IMG/VR virus record: IMGVR_UViG_3300010403_000011
Coordinates: 1 to 48,444 of that record
Reading direction: 5' to 3' (one strand)
Source: a virus
DNA: 48,444 nucleotides
Made by a program: the position numbers and the translations under genes. Under the pieces are notes generated by a model that did no database searches, was not told the DNA's origin, and worked only from the letters and a program-made list of their open reading frames with translations. Below, piece by piece: positions 24,211 through 30,936 of this stretch; position 1 is the first letter of the stretch; the number at the start of each line of letters is the position of its first letter.

Positions 24211-24659
24211 TAGTTTGTTCTAAGACCGACGTTAAGAGTGATGGCGGAGTTCGTAATAGTTCCTGTTGAAGCTACGGTAATCTTCAGAGCTTTGTAGGCT
24301 CCAATCGGAAAATGATAGGCAATCTGAGCCGTGGATGATATGACAATACTGAACGGGTCAAGGGTGGCGACTCCAGTGGAATCAGTCTCTACTACCTCCT
24401 GGTACCAATCCGCAGAGGTTGGGATTCGAAGATAGGAACCGTAGATACGAATAGTAGTACTCGTAAGAGAACCCTTAGTAAACTTGATGTACATGGTCGC
24501 CTGAGTATTACTACCAATCGAAGCTACTGTAGTCTGGTCAGCATCCAGATTCAGTATCGTAATGGCATCCGTTTCGGTGTTCGCTATACCAGTAGCGGCT
24601 GCTACCACATACGGTGTAGCTACCTCAGTGGACTCTGGGAAACTTACAATTGTGTGCAT
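24210..24659 (-). CDS. Beta-rich small virion protein candidate
   Basis: 149 residues, beta strands with Thr/Ser/Ala bias (ATMYIKFTKGSLTSTTIRIYGSY... AYHFPIGAYKALKITVAST). Resembles phage decoration or minor head proteins in composition. Its stop overlaps the next start; its own ATG abuts the zinc-finger gene stop. Confidence 0.5.
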   Translation of the reverse strand: MHTIVSFPESTEVATPYVVAAATGIANTETDAITILNLDADQTTVASIGSNTQATMYIKFTKGSLTSTTIRIYGSYLRIPTSADWYQEVVETDSTGVATLDPFSIVISSTAQIAYHFPIGAYKALKITVASTGTITNSAITLNVGLRTN

Positions 24660-25013
24660 TTAGGTAATATTTTCTTTATGAGCGTGAGCCTGGTGTCGAC
24701 GCATACCAGACTGCTTTGGAAACTTCTTATCGCATTTATCACAGGCAAACTCTTCAGGTTGTTCAATAGGAGTCTGCTCTACTGTCTCAGTTTGCTCAGC
24801 AACATCTGATGCCACAACATTCGCAATAGCCTCAGGAGAAACCATATTAGGTATCTCAGGGTCATCTATAGGCATCAGATGGGAGTTGTAATACAGAGCC
24901 ATGATTCTCTGGTAGACCTCTAGGGTCAGAGGCTTAGAGATTTCCTGCGGAGCGAGTACCAAACCTTCAAAGGAGAACTCTTCGTCCTTGATGTTTTTAA
25001 CTTTGTATATCAT
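24660..25013 (-). CDS. Protein with C-terminal C2H2 zinc finger
   Basis: 117 residues. Residues 1-55 are an alpha/beta part, 60-88 an acidic Gln/Glu/Pro linker, and 91-112 a textbook C2H2 finger: Cys91-x2-Cys94-x12-His107-x4-His112, with Phe98 and Met104 in hydrophobic core positions. Such fingers are uncommon in a phage structural cluster. It may bind DNA or another virion protein. Confidence 0.6.
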   Translation of the reverse strand: MIYKVKNIKDEEFSFEGLVLAPQEISKPLTLEVYQRIMALYYNSHLMPIDDPEIPNMVSPEAIANVVASDVAEQTETVEQTPIEQPEEFACDKCDKKFPKQSGMRRHQAHAHKENIT

Positions 25014-25015
25014 GG

Positions 25016-25315
25016 CTAGTTTTCAAACTGCTTATAAAACTCAACGAAGACAAGACCGAGTTTGAGGAAAGGTTCGTACTTGCTTACCAGCCCTTTCACT
25101 ACTGCGTAGTCAGCATCTTCTAGCTCGAACTTCCCTTTGATTTCTTTGAGACCTCCGAGTATTTTACTCGCCTGCAAGATGCCAGCGGAGTTCTCATACT
25201 GGGAGTTCATCAGAACCGTTTGAACCAGAGAAAGAGTGGTGAACTGTTTCTTGTTCTCATCCTGAATCGGTAGACCTTCGGCGGTAGTGAGCTTTTTGTT
25301 TTCAAGAGTTTTCAT
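25016..25315 (-). CDS. Hypothetical helical protein
   Basis: 99 residues. A short N-terminal strand region (LTTAEGLPIQDENKKQFTTLSL) leads into helices (SAGILQASKILGGLKE... LVSKYEPFLKLGLVFVEFYKQF). Length and pattern recall small tail- or head-assembly helpers. Lies between the fibre-like gene and the zinc-finger gene. Confidence 0.5.
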   Translation of the reverse strand: MKTLENKKLTTAEGLPIQDENKKQFTTLSLVQTVLMNSQYENSAGILQASKILGGLKEIKGKFELEDADYAVVKGLVSKYEPFLKLGLVFVEFYKQFEN

Positions 25316-25342
25316 ATAAGTGTTTATTTATTTAGGGGACCA

Positions 25343-25368
25343 GGCCGTCTTCTTGTGAAGAGACGGCC
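25343..25368 (-). other. Strong hairpin after the fibre-like gene
   Basis: GGCCGTCT (25343-25350) pairs with AGACGGCC (25361-25368). It lies 15 nt after the stop of the 655-residue gene, but no T tract follows on the minus strand. Probably a partial terminator or RNA-processing/stability hairpin at the end of the highly expressed capsid-fibre transcript. Confidence 0.55.
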
Positions 25369-25382
25369 AGAGAATTCTCAGT

Positions 25383-27350
25383 TTATGTAGCTGAGTAGTA
25401 AGGAACCCACTGGTCGGTACCTCCTATACCGATTTTAAAGAATCCAGTTGGGGCGTTGGTCTGCGGAGCAGCAGTAGAACCCGTTGAAGAGTTCATGTTG
25501 AAGTTCTGCTTGGTCGCAGCGATACCCGTGGTATCTATGGCAGCACCCGTGGTGAGCGCAGCCAAGGTAATCTTGAGTCCGATACCGCTCGTAAGAGAGG
25601 CTGAAGTCAAACTCATCACCGTACCGGCAGTCGTCGCAGAGGCGTTGATGTTTACGAATCCAACCGCAGTTGAAGTATAAACACCAGTGTGCAAGAAGCT
25701 GACGATACCGTTTCCAGAGACCGCTCCAGTTCCACCAGCCTGCACTAAGAGAAGTGAACCAGTAGTAGTAGCGGCAGTTCCGTTTGAGATACCGAGGGCA
25801 ACTCCAGTAGTGAGAGCTGAGCTGACAATGTTCACAACCGTTCCGGCAGTCGTTGAGTTGGCTTTCACTTCAACGAATCCACCGTTGACGTTCGAGGTGC
25901 TGGTAAATGCGCCAGTCGCCGTGAAGGAGATTGCGCCGTTAGTAGCCAGGGCACCGGCAGTCGAGCTAGTCGCACGGATGAGAGAACCAGAAGTCAGTCC
26001 AGTGGTTGAGACAATTGAGAGGACGATACCTGTCGTCATCGCACCAGCAGTCAGCAAGACCAAACCAGTTCCAGTGTAAACACCAGAAGAGGTCACGGTG
26101 ATACCGTTGCCTGCGGTGTTCGCTCCAAGAGCAAGTTCCAAGGCCTTTCCGCCCGCAGCCATCGTAGCACCTGAACCAGTAATCAAGACGGCAGAACCAG
26201 AGGTAATGCCAGTACCTGAAACCTGTACGAGGCCAGTTGTGTCAGTCGCCGAGTTCGCTGTGACGTTAAGGAGTCCAGAAGAACCAGTACCGTAGACGCC
26301 GGTGGTAGAAATCTTTAAACCGTTACCGCCAGTAGCCGCACCCATCTGAAGGTCGGCGAGAATACCTGAGGTAATACTTGAACCTCCACCGAGGACAGTA
26401 ACCAAGGTTCCTGAAGTCTGGGCAGTCGCCGAGATGTTGATGACCTTACCCGTAGTAAGGGCAGCCGCAGGCATGTAGAGAACAGTACCTGTGGTAAGAC
26501 CGGAAGCGGTCAGGGTCATAAACGAACCAGTAGTGTTACCTGTGTGAGTTCCAGAACCAGCGATTACTACGCAGGAGACAGAAGTTGTTGAGTTATTGGT
26601 AACCGTGAAAGCGTTGGCGTTATCTCCCGTTCGGGTCACGTTGAGCTGACCATCGCTCATTACCAGGTCACCAGCGGTCATCGCAAGAGCCGTAGTTCCT
26701 GAGGCAGAACCAGTCACCGTAAGAACCTTAGCTGAAGCTACCGTGACGGCGGCTCCCAGAGTGATGGTTCCTGTTCCAGTTCCGTTGATAGTCACTCCGC
26801 CTGAACCGTTGGCATCTATCGTGACCGTGGTGTTGGTAGCAGTACCAGTCAGGGAAATACCCTGAATAGCACCAGTAGAAGAAACAGACCAGGTAGAAGA
26901 AGTTCCGTTGATATCCTTTCCAGTACCTGTATTAGTAATCTGGATAAGGTCTCCTGAACCTGCGGCTGAATCAGTGATGGTCAATACATCATTCGATGCG
27001 TGAGTACCATCAAACGTAAGAGTCGTTGAGCTTATTGCCAGAGACTTATCCGCACCGTAAATCTGGTCCCAGGTCGGGATAGAGCCCGAAGAGGTTCCAA
27101 CGGCAGCGAACGAAGCGGAAGTATTCGAACCCTCGTTGATATAGAGAGTCGTACCGGCACCTCCAGCCGTATACATAAAGATACAGCCGTGGCCGTATCC
27201 AGCATCTGCGGCTGAAGGAAGGGTGGCTCCACGAGCCAACATGACCATCCCATCAGGGTCGCGAGTTAAGACAGTGACGGTAGGCGTACCTACCACTTCG
27301 CTGCTTCCGTCTAATGCCAAGACGTTTAGGTTTGTAGTTTTAGCAGACAT
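25383..27350 (-). CDS. Large repetitive beta protein, head or tail fibre candidate
   Basis: 655 residues dominated by Gly, Ser, Thr, Ala and Val. From about residue 130 to 620 it is built from repeated short strands such as ALTTGKVINISA, GNGLKISTTGVY, TTGIVLSIVST, resembling a parallel beta-helix or tandem strand repeats. The C-terminal NAPTGFFKIGIGGTDQWVPYY looks like a cap. It follows the capsid gene directly, so a head fibre is as likely as a tail fibre. Confidence 0.55.
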   Translation of the reverse strand: MSAKTTNLNVLALDGSSEVVGTPTVTVLTRDPDGMVMLARGATLPSAADAGYGHGCIFMYTAGGAGTTLYINEGSNTSASFAAVGTSSGSIPTWDQIYGADKSLAISSTTLTFDGTHASNDVLTITDSAAGSGDLIQITNTGTGKDINGTSSTWSVSSTGAIQGISLTGTATNTTVTIDANGSGGVTINGTGTGTITLGAAVTVASAKVLTVTGSASGTTALAMTAGDLVMSDGQLNVTRTGDNANAFTVTNNSTTSVSCVVIAGSGTHTGNTTGSFMTLTASGLTTGTVLYMPAAALTTGKVINISATAQTSGTLVTVLGGGSSITSGILADLQMGAATGGNGLKISTTGVYGTGSSGLLNVTANSATDTTGLVQVSGTGITSGSAVLITGSGATMAAGGKALELALGANTAGNGITVTSSGVYTGTGLVLLTAGAMTTGIVLSIVSTTGLTSGSLIRATSSTAGALATNGAISFTATGAFTSTSNVNGGFVEVKANSTTAGTVVNIVSSALTTGVALGISNGTAATTTGSLLLVQAGGTGAVSGNGIVSFLHTGVYTSTAVGFVNINASATTAGTVMSLTSASLTSGIGLKITLAALTTGAAIDTTGIAATKQNFNMNSSTGSTAAPQTNAPTGFFKIGIGGTDQWVPYYSAT

Positions 27351-27613
27351 AGAATTATATCAGAATCATTTACTTCTTCGTTTCTAATGTGAAGTATGTC
27401 GTACCCAGCTTCGAGAACCTTTTTGTTCTTGTCTGCGTTCTGTGTATGACCGTCGATTTCTATGATGGTTTTACCAACTAAGAAATCTACTTCGTGACCG
27501 CAAATCTCGACCTTAGTCTTAAACGGTATCCTCATTCGTTTGAGAATCTCCATGAACCTTCGTTCGTACTTGGTGGAGTTCCGTTTAGATAGTTTTTGGA
27601 TTTGCGCTCTCAT
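27326..27613 (-). CDS. VSR/DUF559-type endonuclease, PD-(D/E)xK fold
   Basis: 95 residues. KYERRFMEILKRMRIPFKTKVEICG, HEVDFLVGKTIIEIDGH and YDILHIRNEEV match the DUF559/VSR nuclease pattern with Asp in VDFL and Glu in IEID as metal ligands. It sits between the capsid gene and the fibre-like gene and overlaps the latter's start by 25 nt. Its position in the most conserved gene block suggests a mobile, homing-type origin. Confidence 0.75.
   Translation of the reverse strand: MRAQIQKLSKRNSTKYERRFMEILKRMRIPFKTKVEICGHEVDFLVGKTIIEIDGHTQNADKNKKVLEAGYDILHIRNEEVNDSDIILCLLKLQT
27354..27362 (-). promoter_or_regulatory. Extended -10-like box TGATATAAT
   Basis: Minus-strand TGATATAAT ending 3 nt before the ATG at 27350, within the 3' end of the endonuclease gene. 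If used, the transcript would begin at or after the ATG, so it might instead be an AT-rich leader. Confidence 0.35.
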
Positions 27614-27713
27614 TATGCTTTACAGGTCTGCTCGGAGAGGAGAGCGAGACTTATCGTTGCAAGCCCGTAAGGTGGGCCAATCCAGTAGGTTAAGTACCCA
27701 CCAGACTCTGGGA
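27614..27713 (-). other. 100-nt non-coding spacer after the capsid gene
   Basis: No reading frame. On the minus strand GGTGGG and CCCACC pair across about 20 nt, and GTCT/AGAC flanks a CTC-rich stretch. It lies exactly between the capsid gene and the mobile-type endonuclease, so it may be a 3' end, a processing site or debris from insertion. Confidence 0.4.
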
Positions 27714-28697
27714 CTAGGCCCCAGCGTTGTAAGCCAAACCTCTCCAGTCCTTCACACCAACCTTGTGTTCAAAGCTGATGTCGTGAGCGAAGACTTTGGT
27801 GTTCTCGTCGAACCATGTTTCGTTCGTTATCGGGCGGAACATGATATCAACTAACGGGGAGAACATACCGTCCACAACGAACCAGCGGCTGTTGCTACCT
27901 CCAGGCACCAAGGTAGAAAGGAACGGAGAAGTGACGAGTGTCCATCCTACCGCCTTCCATACGTTGATGTTGTTGTTAGCAGAATCCACAATCCATTCTG
28001 AATCGATATTCTCTTTGGCCTGTTTCACTTTGGCCGGAGGAACAATGATGTACTTCTGACCTCCACCCATCGGCATCGGCTCACCAATGTCATCGAGCTG
28101 GTTCTGCAAAGTGAGAACCATGTTTTCAATGGAAGTCGGACTGATAGCGGAAGCGGTTACAATGTTGCTCTGTACCGCAGTACCATCTTTACGAGGGTGA
28201 GAAGCGGAAGCGAGAGCCACACCATCACCGTAGTCAAACAATTCCCTGGCGGTGACTACAGAGGCGGCGGTGTTAAATCGGTTGAAGCGGTGGCGAGCCT
28301 TCGTATTTTCGGCCGCTACCTGAAGCTTGGAAGCTTCGTTAAGGGCTTTCTGATACTTGGAGTCACGGCGTTCAGCGGCTTCACGGGTTACTTTAATGCG
28401 GCGAGTGAACTTGAACGGCTCGACAGCAGTAATGAAAGACGGCACGTAATCGGCGGCGATGAATTCCTGAGCCTCACCAGTCGGCTGGAGTTCAGAGACA
28501 CCTGTTACGGAAACCATTTCAGTACGCTGTTTACCGCTAGCGTTCATCTCTTCGAAAAGACCACCTGTCTTATTGGCGGCATCCAGATAGACGTTGGAAT
28601 TATAGGCAGCAAGCTGTTTACCAGCCTGGTCAATAATGTCAGCGAACTCTGCACGCACACCACGCAACAGGATATCAATAGTTCTTGTATTTATCAT
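27714..28697 (-). CDS. Major capsid protein, HK97 fold
   Basis: 327 residues. RGVRAEFADII at the N-terminus, the strand-rich E-loop region (EMVSVTGVSELQPTGEAQEF), FTRRIKVTREAAERR (spine helix), LFDYGDGVALASASHPRKDG, and the C-terminal P-domain block (KYIIVPPAKVKQAKE... DIMFRPITNETWFDEN... GVKDWRGLAYNAG) are characteristic of HK97-fold capsid proteins of Mu/T7-like size. Preceded by the decoration-like and scaffold genes. Confidence 0.9.
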   Translation of the reverse strand: MINTRTIDILLRGVRAEFADIIDQAGKQLAAYNSNVYLDAANKTGGLFEEMNASGKQRTEMVSVTGVSELQPTGEAQEFIAADYVPSFITAVEPFKFTRRIKVTREAAERRDSKYQKALNEASKLQVAAENTKARHRFNRFNTAASVVTARELFDYGDGVALASASHPRKDGTAVQSNIVTASAISPTSIENMVLTLQNQLDDIGEPMPMGGGQKYIIVPPAKVKQAKENIDSEWIVDSANNNINVWKAVGWTLVTSPFLSTLVPGGSNSRWFVVDGMFSPLVDIMFRPITNETWFDENTKVFAHDISFEHKVGVKDWRGLAYNAGA

Positions 28698-28713
28698 ATG
28701 TTGTTAGGTTAGT

Positions 28714-29259
28714 TTAAGCGTGAGAGATGTTAAATCCAGTCTTTGCAACACGGCAGTAAATGGTGAAGTTGGTTGCATCTCCTTCATACAAACCAAGAGA
28801 CATAATCTGCTTTGGTGTAGCCGCTCCAGTCGCATAAGCAGTTGAATCTGATTCATGGATAGTGCGGGCATCTGCAAGGTTAAACCACGAGAAAGCGATA
28901 TCAGAGAGTGACGTTGTACCTGCGACAGCGTCGAGCGTACCAATGAGAACCATATCCGCTTTAAGCGGGATGTAGTTCACGTAGTACTTTGCGTTAGTCA
29001 GGTTGTCAGAGGCAGTCGTAAGGGAGGCGGGAGTGTTGAGCGGGTCAGAACCCGTACCAATCACTTCACCGTTCACTCTTGAGAAGCCTACAACCAAACC
29101 AACAGGGTAATAGTCGCCAGCGATGGAACCCGTAGCGTTGGTGAACGAAGCGTCCGTACCAACAGGGATTACCAAGTCGCCAACTTTAACCGTGAGAGAA
29201 TTGGCGAGTATAGCTCGCTTTACTTCCTCCTCACGATAGCTTCTTACTAATTGGAACAT
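28714..29259 (-). CDS. Capsid decoration/stabilisation protein candidate
   Basis: 181 residues, beta-rich (VKVGDLVIPVGTDASF... YYPVGLVVGFSRVNGEVIG... MVLIGTLDAVAGTTSL), directly upstream of the capsid gene. Composition and place suit a head decoration or auxiliary capsid protein. No signature residues are visible. Confidence 0.55.
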   Translation of the reverse strand: MFQLVRSYREEEVKRAILANSLTVKVGDLVIPVGTDASFTNATGSIAGDYYPVGLVVGFSRVNGEVIGTGSDPLNTPASLTTASDNLTNAKYYVNYIPLKADMVLIGTLDAVAGTTSLSDIAFSWFNLADARTIHESDSTAYATGAATPKQIMSLGLYEGDATNFTIYCRVAKTGFNISHA

Positions 29260-29290
29260 GAGTTGTACTTGGGTTAAATGAATAATTGAA

Positions 29291-29887
29291 CTAGTCTACT
29301 TTGCCTTCTGCTTTGAGTTTCTTGTAACGTTCAAGAGGTATTCCAGCCCAACCTGCGGCCTGGATATCTTCCTTTGATAAACCGTTATCTTCCGTTTTAA
29401 CTCCCATGCTGGCTCCAGAGAAACCAGTAGAGGAAGCAAGACGGTTGAACTCTTCTGAGTTGCTTCGCAGACGGTTCATGTCCTCCTCTAACTTCAGATA
29501 CTTTTCTGTGTTGAGGGCGACGTGAGTCCTGCGGAAGTCATTCAGAATAAGGTCGGGGTTAACGGAACCACTATCGTGTTTCTTAAACTCTTCAAGCAGC
29601 TTGGCTTGTTCGGCCGGTTCGTACTTGTGTTCGGCAAAAAATTTTGTCTTCGCTACCTCAAGGTTCTCCGTTCGGAGCCTGTCTTGAAATGTCGAATCCT
29701 TCTGGCGGCGTTCATCCTTTGCCCTGGCGATGTCTGAATTTACTCTATCCAACTCTGCCTTTAAAGCAGCAGACTTAGATTCGTAATCAGCCGTATCAGC
29801 CTTTACTTTATCTAACGCCATCGTTTTCTCCTGGATTTCTTTCTGTGTCGCCTCCAGCTTGGCGACGTTTTGCTCTAGCTCCGTCAT
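29291..29887 (-). CDS. Scaffold protein candidate
   Basis: 198 residues. Residues 1-85 are a charged coiled coil, 85-140 helical, followed by a Ser/Gly linker and a short helix-turn with Gly-Trp (AAGWAGIPLERYKKLKAEGKVD). Position two genes before the capsid and the coiled-coil build are typical of phage scaffolds. Its leader includes GGAGGTGCAG and TTATAAACAAACC, 20-25 nt before the ATG. Confidence 0.7.
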   Translation of the reverse strand: MTELEQNVAKLEATQKEIQEKTMALDKVKADTADYESKSAALKAELDRVNSDIARAKDERRQKDSTFQDRLRTENLEVAKTKFFAEHKYEPAEQAKLLEEFKKHDSGSVNPDLILNDFRRTHVALNTEKYLKLEEDMNRLRSNSEEFNRLASSTGFSGASMGVKTEDNGLSKEDIQAAGWAGIPLERYKKLKAEGKVD

Positions 29888-29943
29888 ATGGTTTGTTTAT
29901 AACTGCACCTCCGTTAATGGCCGAGGACGCCTTAATTACAATA

Positions 29944-29952
29944 AGTATAACA
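29944..29952 (-). promoter_or_regulatory. Extended -10-like box TGTTATACT before the scaffold gene
   Basis: Minus-strand TGTTATACT just after the 52-residue basic gene. The leader to the ATG at 29887 is about 56 nt and contains a GGAGG sequence, unlike the other boxes that nearly touch their start codons. It would boost expression of scaffold, decoration and capsid genes. Confidence 0.5.
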
Positions 29953-29955
29953 CAT

Positions 29956-30114
29956 TTAGTAACTCTTGCCAAAGCGAGTCTTGATGCCTGAAGCGTAGTT
30001 TCGCTTGGACATCGCCTTCACCTTCGGAACTTTGGAAAGTTTCAATTTAGGGAGCTTCGGGGCCTTTGATTTCTTCACGTACACGGTACGTGGTCTTTTA
30101 AAAGCTACTTTCAT
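29956..30114 (-). CDS. 52-residue Lys/Arg-rich protein
   Basis: FKRPRTVYVKKSKAPKLPKL and further repeats of KL/KVPK; about a third of residues are basic. It begins in an ATGA overlap with the preceding basic gene. Likely a packaged DNA-binding or internal head protein. Confidence 0.55.
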   Translation of the reverse strand: MKVAFKRPRTVYVKKSKAPKLPKLKLSKVPKVKAMSKRNYASGIKTRFGKSY

Positions 30115-30290
30115 TTTCCAAATTGATTCTTAGGTTTCTTCTTACTGAGACCTGCTTTGCTTAGAGCAATCGCTACGGCTTGTTTCTTAGCCTGCTTTAC
30201 TCCTTTCTTCTTCCTTGTCTTGGCTAGAATCTTCGGAGGGTTGTGCTTTACCTCGTGGAAGGCCTCAGCTTTTGACAGTTTCTTTTTCAT
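30111..30290 (-). CDS. 59-residue basic protein, DUF6496-like
   Basis: The segment VKQAKKQAVAIALSKAGLSKKK matches the Lys-rich motif found in many small phage and bacterial proteins of the DUF6496 type, located here between portal and scaffold. Function of that group is unknown. It overlaps the upstream gene by 26 nt and the next one by 4 nt. Confidence 0.6.
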   Translation of the reverse strand: MKKKLSKAEAFHEVKHNPPKILAKTRKKKGVKQAKKQAVAIALSKAGLSKKKPKNQFGK

Positions 30291-30636
30291 CTTTCTTTAA
30301 CCAACGCTTTAAAAATTCATCCCTGGTCTTCGGCAACTTCGCCTCAACTGGGGTCTCGACCTTTGGTGTTGCGTCCATAGGGACGTCAAAGCGTTGCCAT
30401 AATCTGTTTTCCGCTATCTGACCGAGAATAAATTCATTAGGTTTATCCGCTAGGGTGGAAGACTTCAGGAGCCCTATCTCTCTGCGCTGAAGGAACGCTT
30501 TGAGTTCAGGGACACGGTGGAAGACATTCGGCCAGACCATTCGAGCTTCTACTTCGCTCTCCGGAGTGAAGGACTCCCGTTCTAAAATAACTTTCCAAAT
30601 AATTTCCGTGGAGAATAGTTTGAGTAAGAACTTCAT
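30265..30636 (-). CDS. Hypothetical protein between portal and scaffold
   Basis: 123 residues, mostly helical, with Trp-containing patches (MVWPNVFHRVPELKAF, ENRLWQRFDVPMD) and a Lys/Glu-rich C-terminus. Overlaps its neighbours at both ends, indicating a tight operon. No family recognised. Confidence 0.55.
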   Translation of the reverse strand: MKFLLKLFSTEIIWKVILERESFTPESEVEARMVWPNVFHRVPELKAFLQRREIGLLKSSTLADKPNEFILGQIAENRLWQRFDVPMDATPKVETPVEAKLPKTRDEFLKRWLKKDEKETVKS

Positions 30637-30926
30637 TTGTTTAAACCAATCTTAATGTTTGTCTTTGCTGTTAGGGCATCGAACTCATCCCACTTGCTCT
30701 TCACTTGTTTCCGTAGCTCATCTCTCTGGTCGAGGAGTTGGTTCCTGGTCTTCGTGAGCTTCTCTCGTTCCTTAGCGATGGCGTCTAACCTTAAATTCTG
30801 GGGGGATTCGGGACCAGTAAACAAGGGAACAGAACCCGCATCTAACCAGGGGTCGGAGCTGGGTTTTGGAATCGCCCGCTTGTTCTTCGGGTCGACCGTT
30901 GGTTTTGTGAATTCCCAAGTAGGCAT
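30633..30926 (-). CDS. Small coiled-coil protein next to the portal gene
   Basis: 97 residues. An N-terminal Pro-rich stretch (KPTVDPKNKRAIPKPSSDPW) precedes a coiled coil (AIAKEREKLTKTRNQLLDQRDELRKQVK). Starts 10 nt after the portal stop. May assist head assembly; unassigned. Confidence 0.55.
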   Translation of the reverse strand: MPTWEFTKPTVDPKNKRAIPKPSSDPWLDAGSVPLFTGPESPQNLRLDAIAKEREKLTKTRNQLLDQRDELRKQVKSKWDEFDALTAKTNIKIGLNK

Positions 30927-30936
30927 GAGATGAGTT

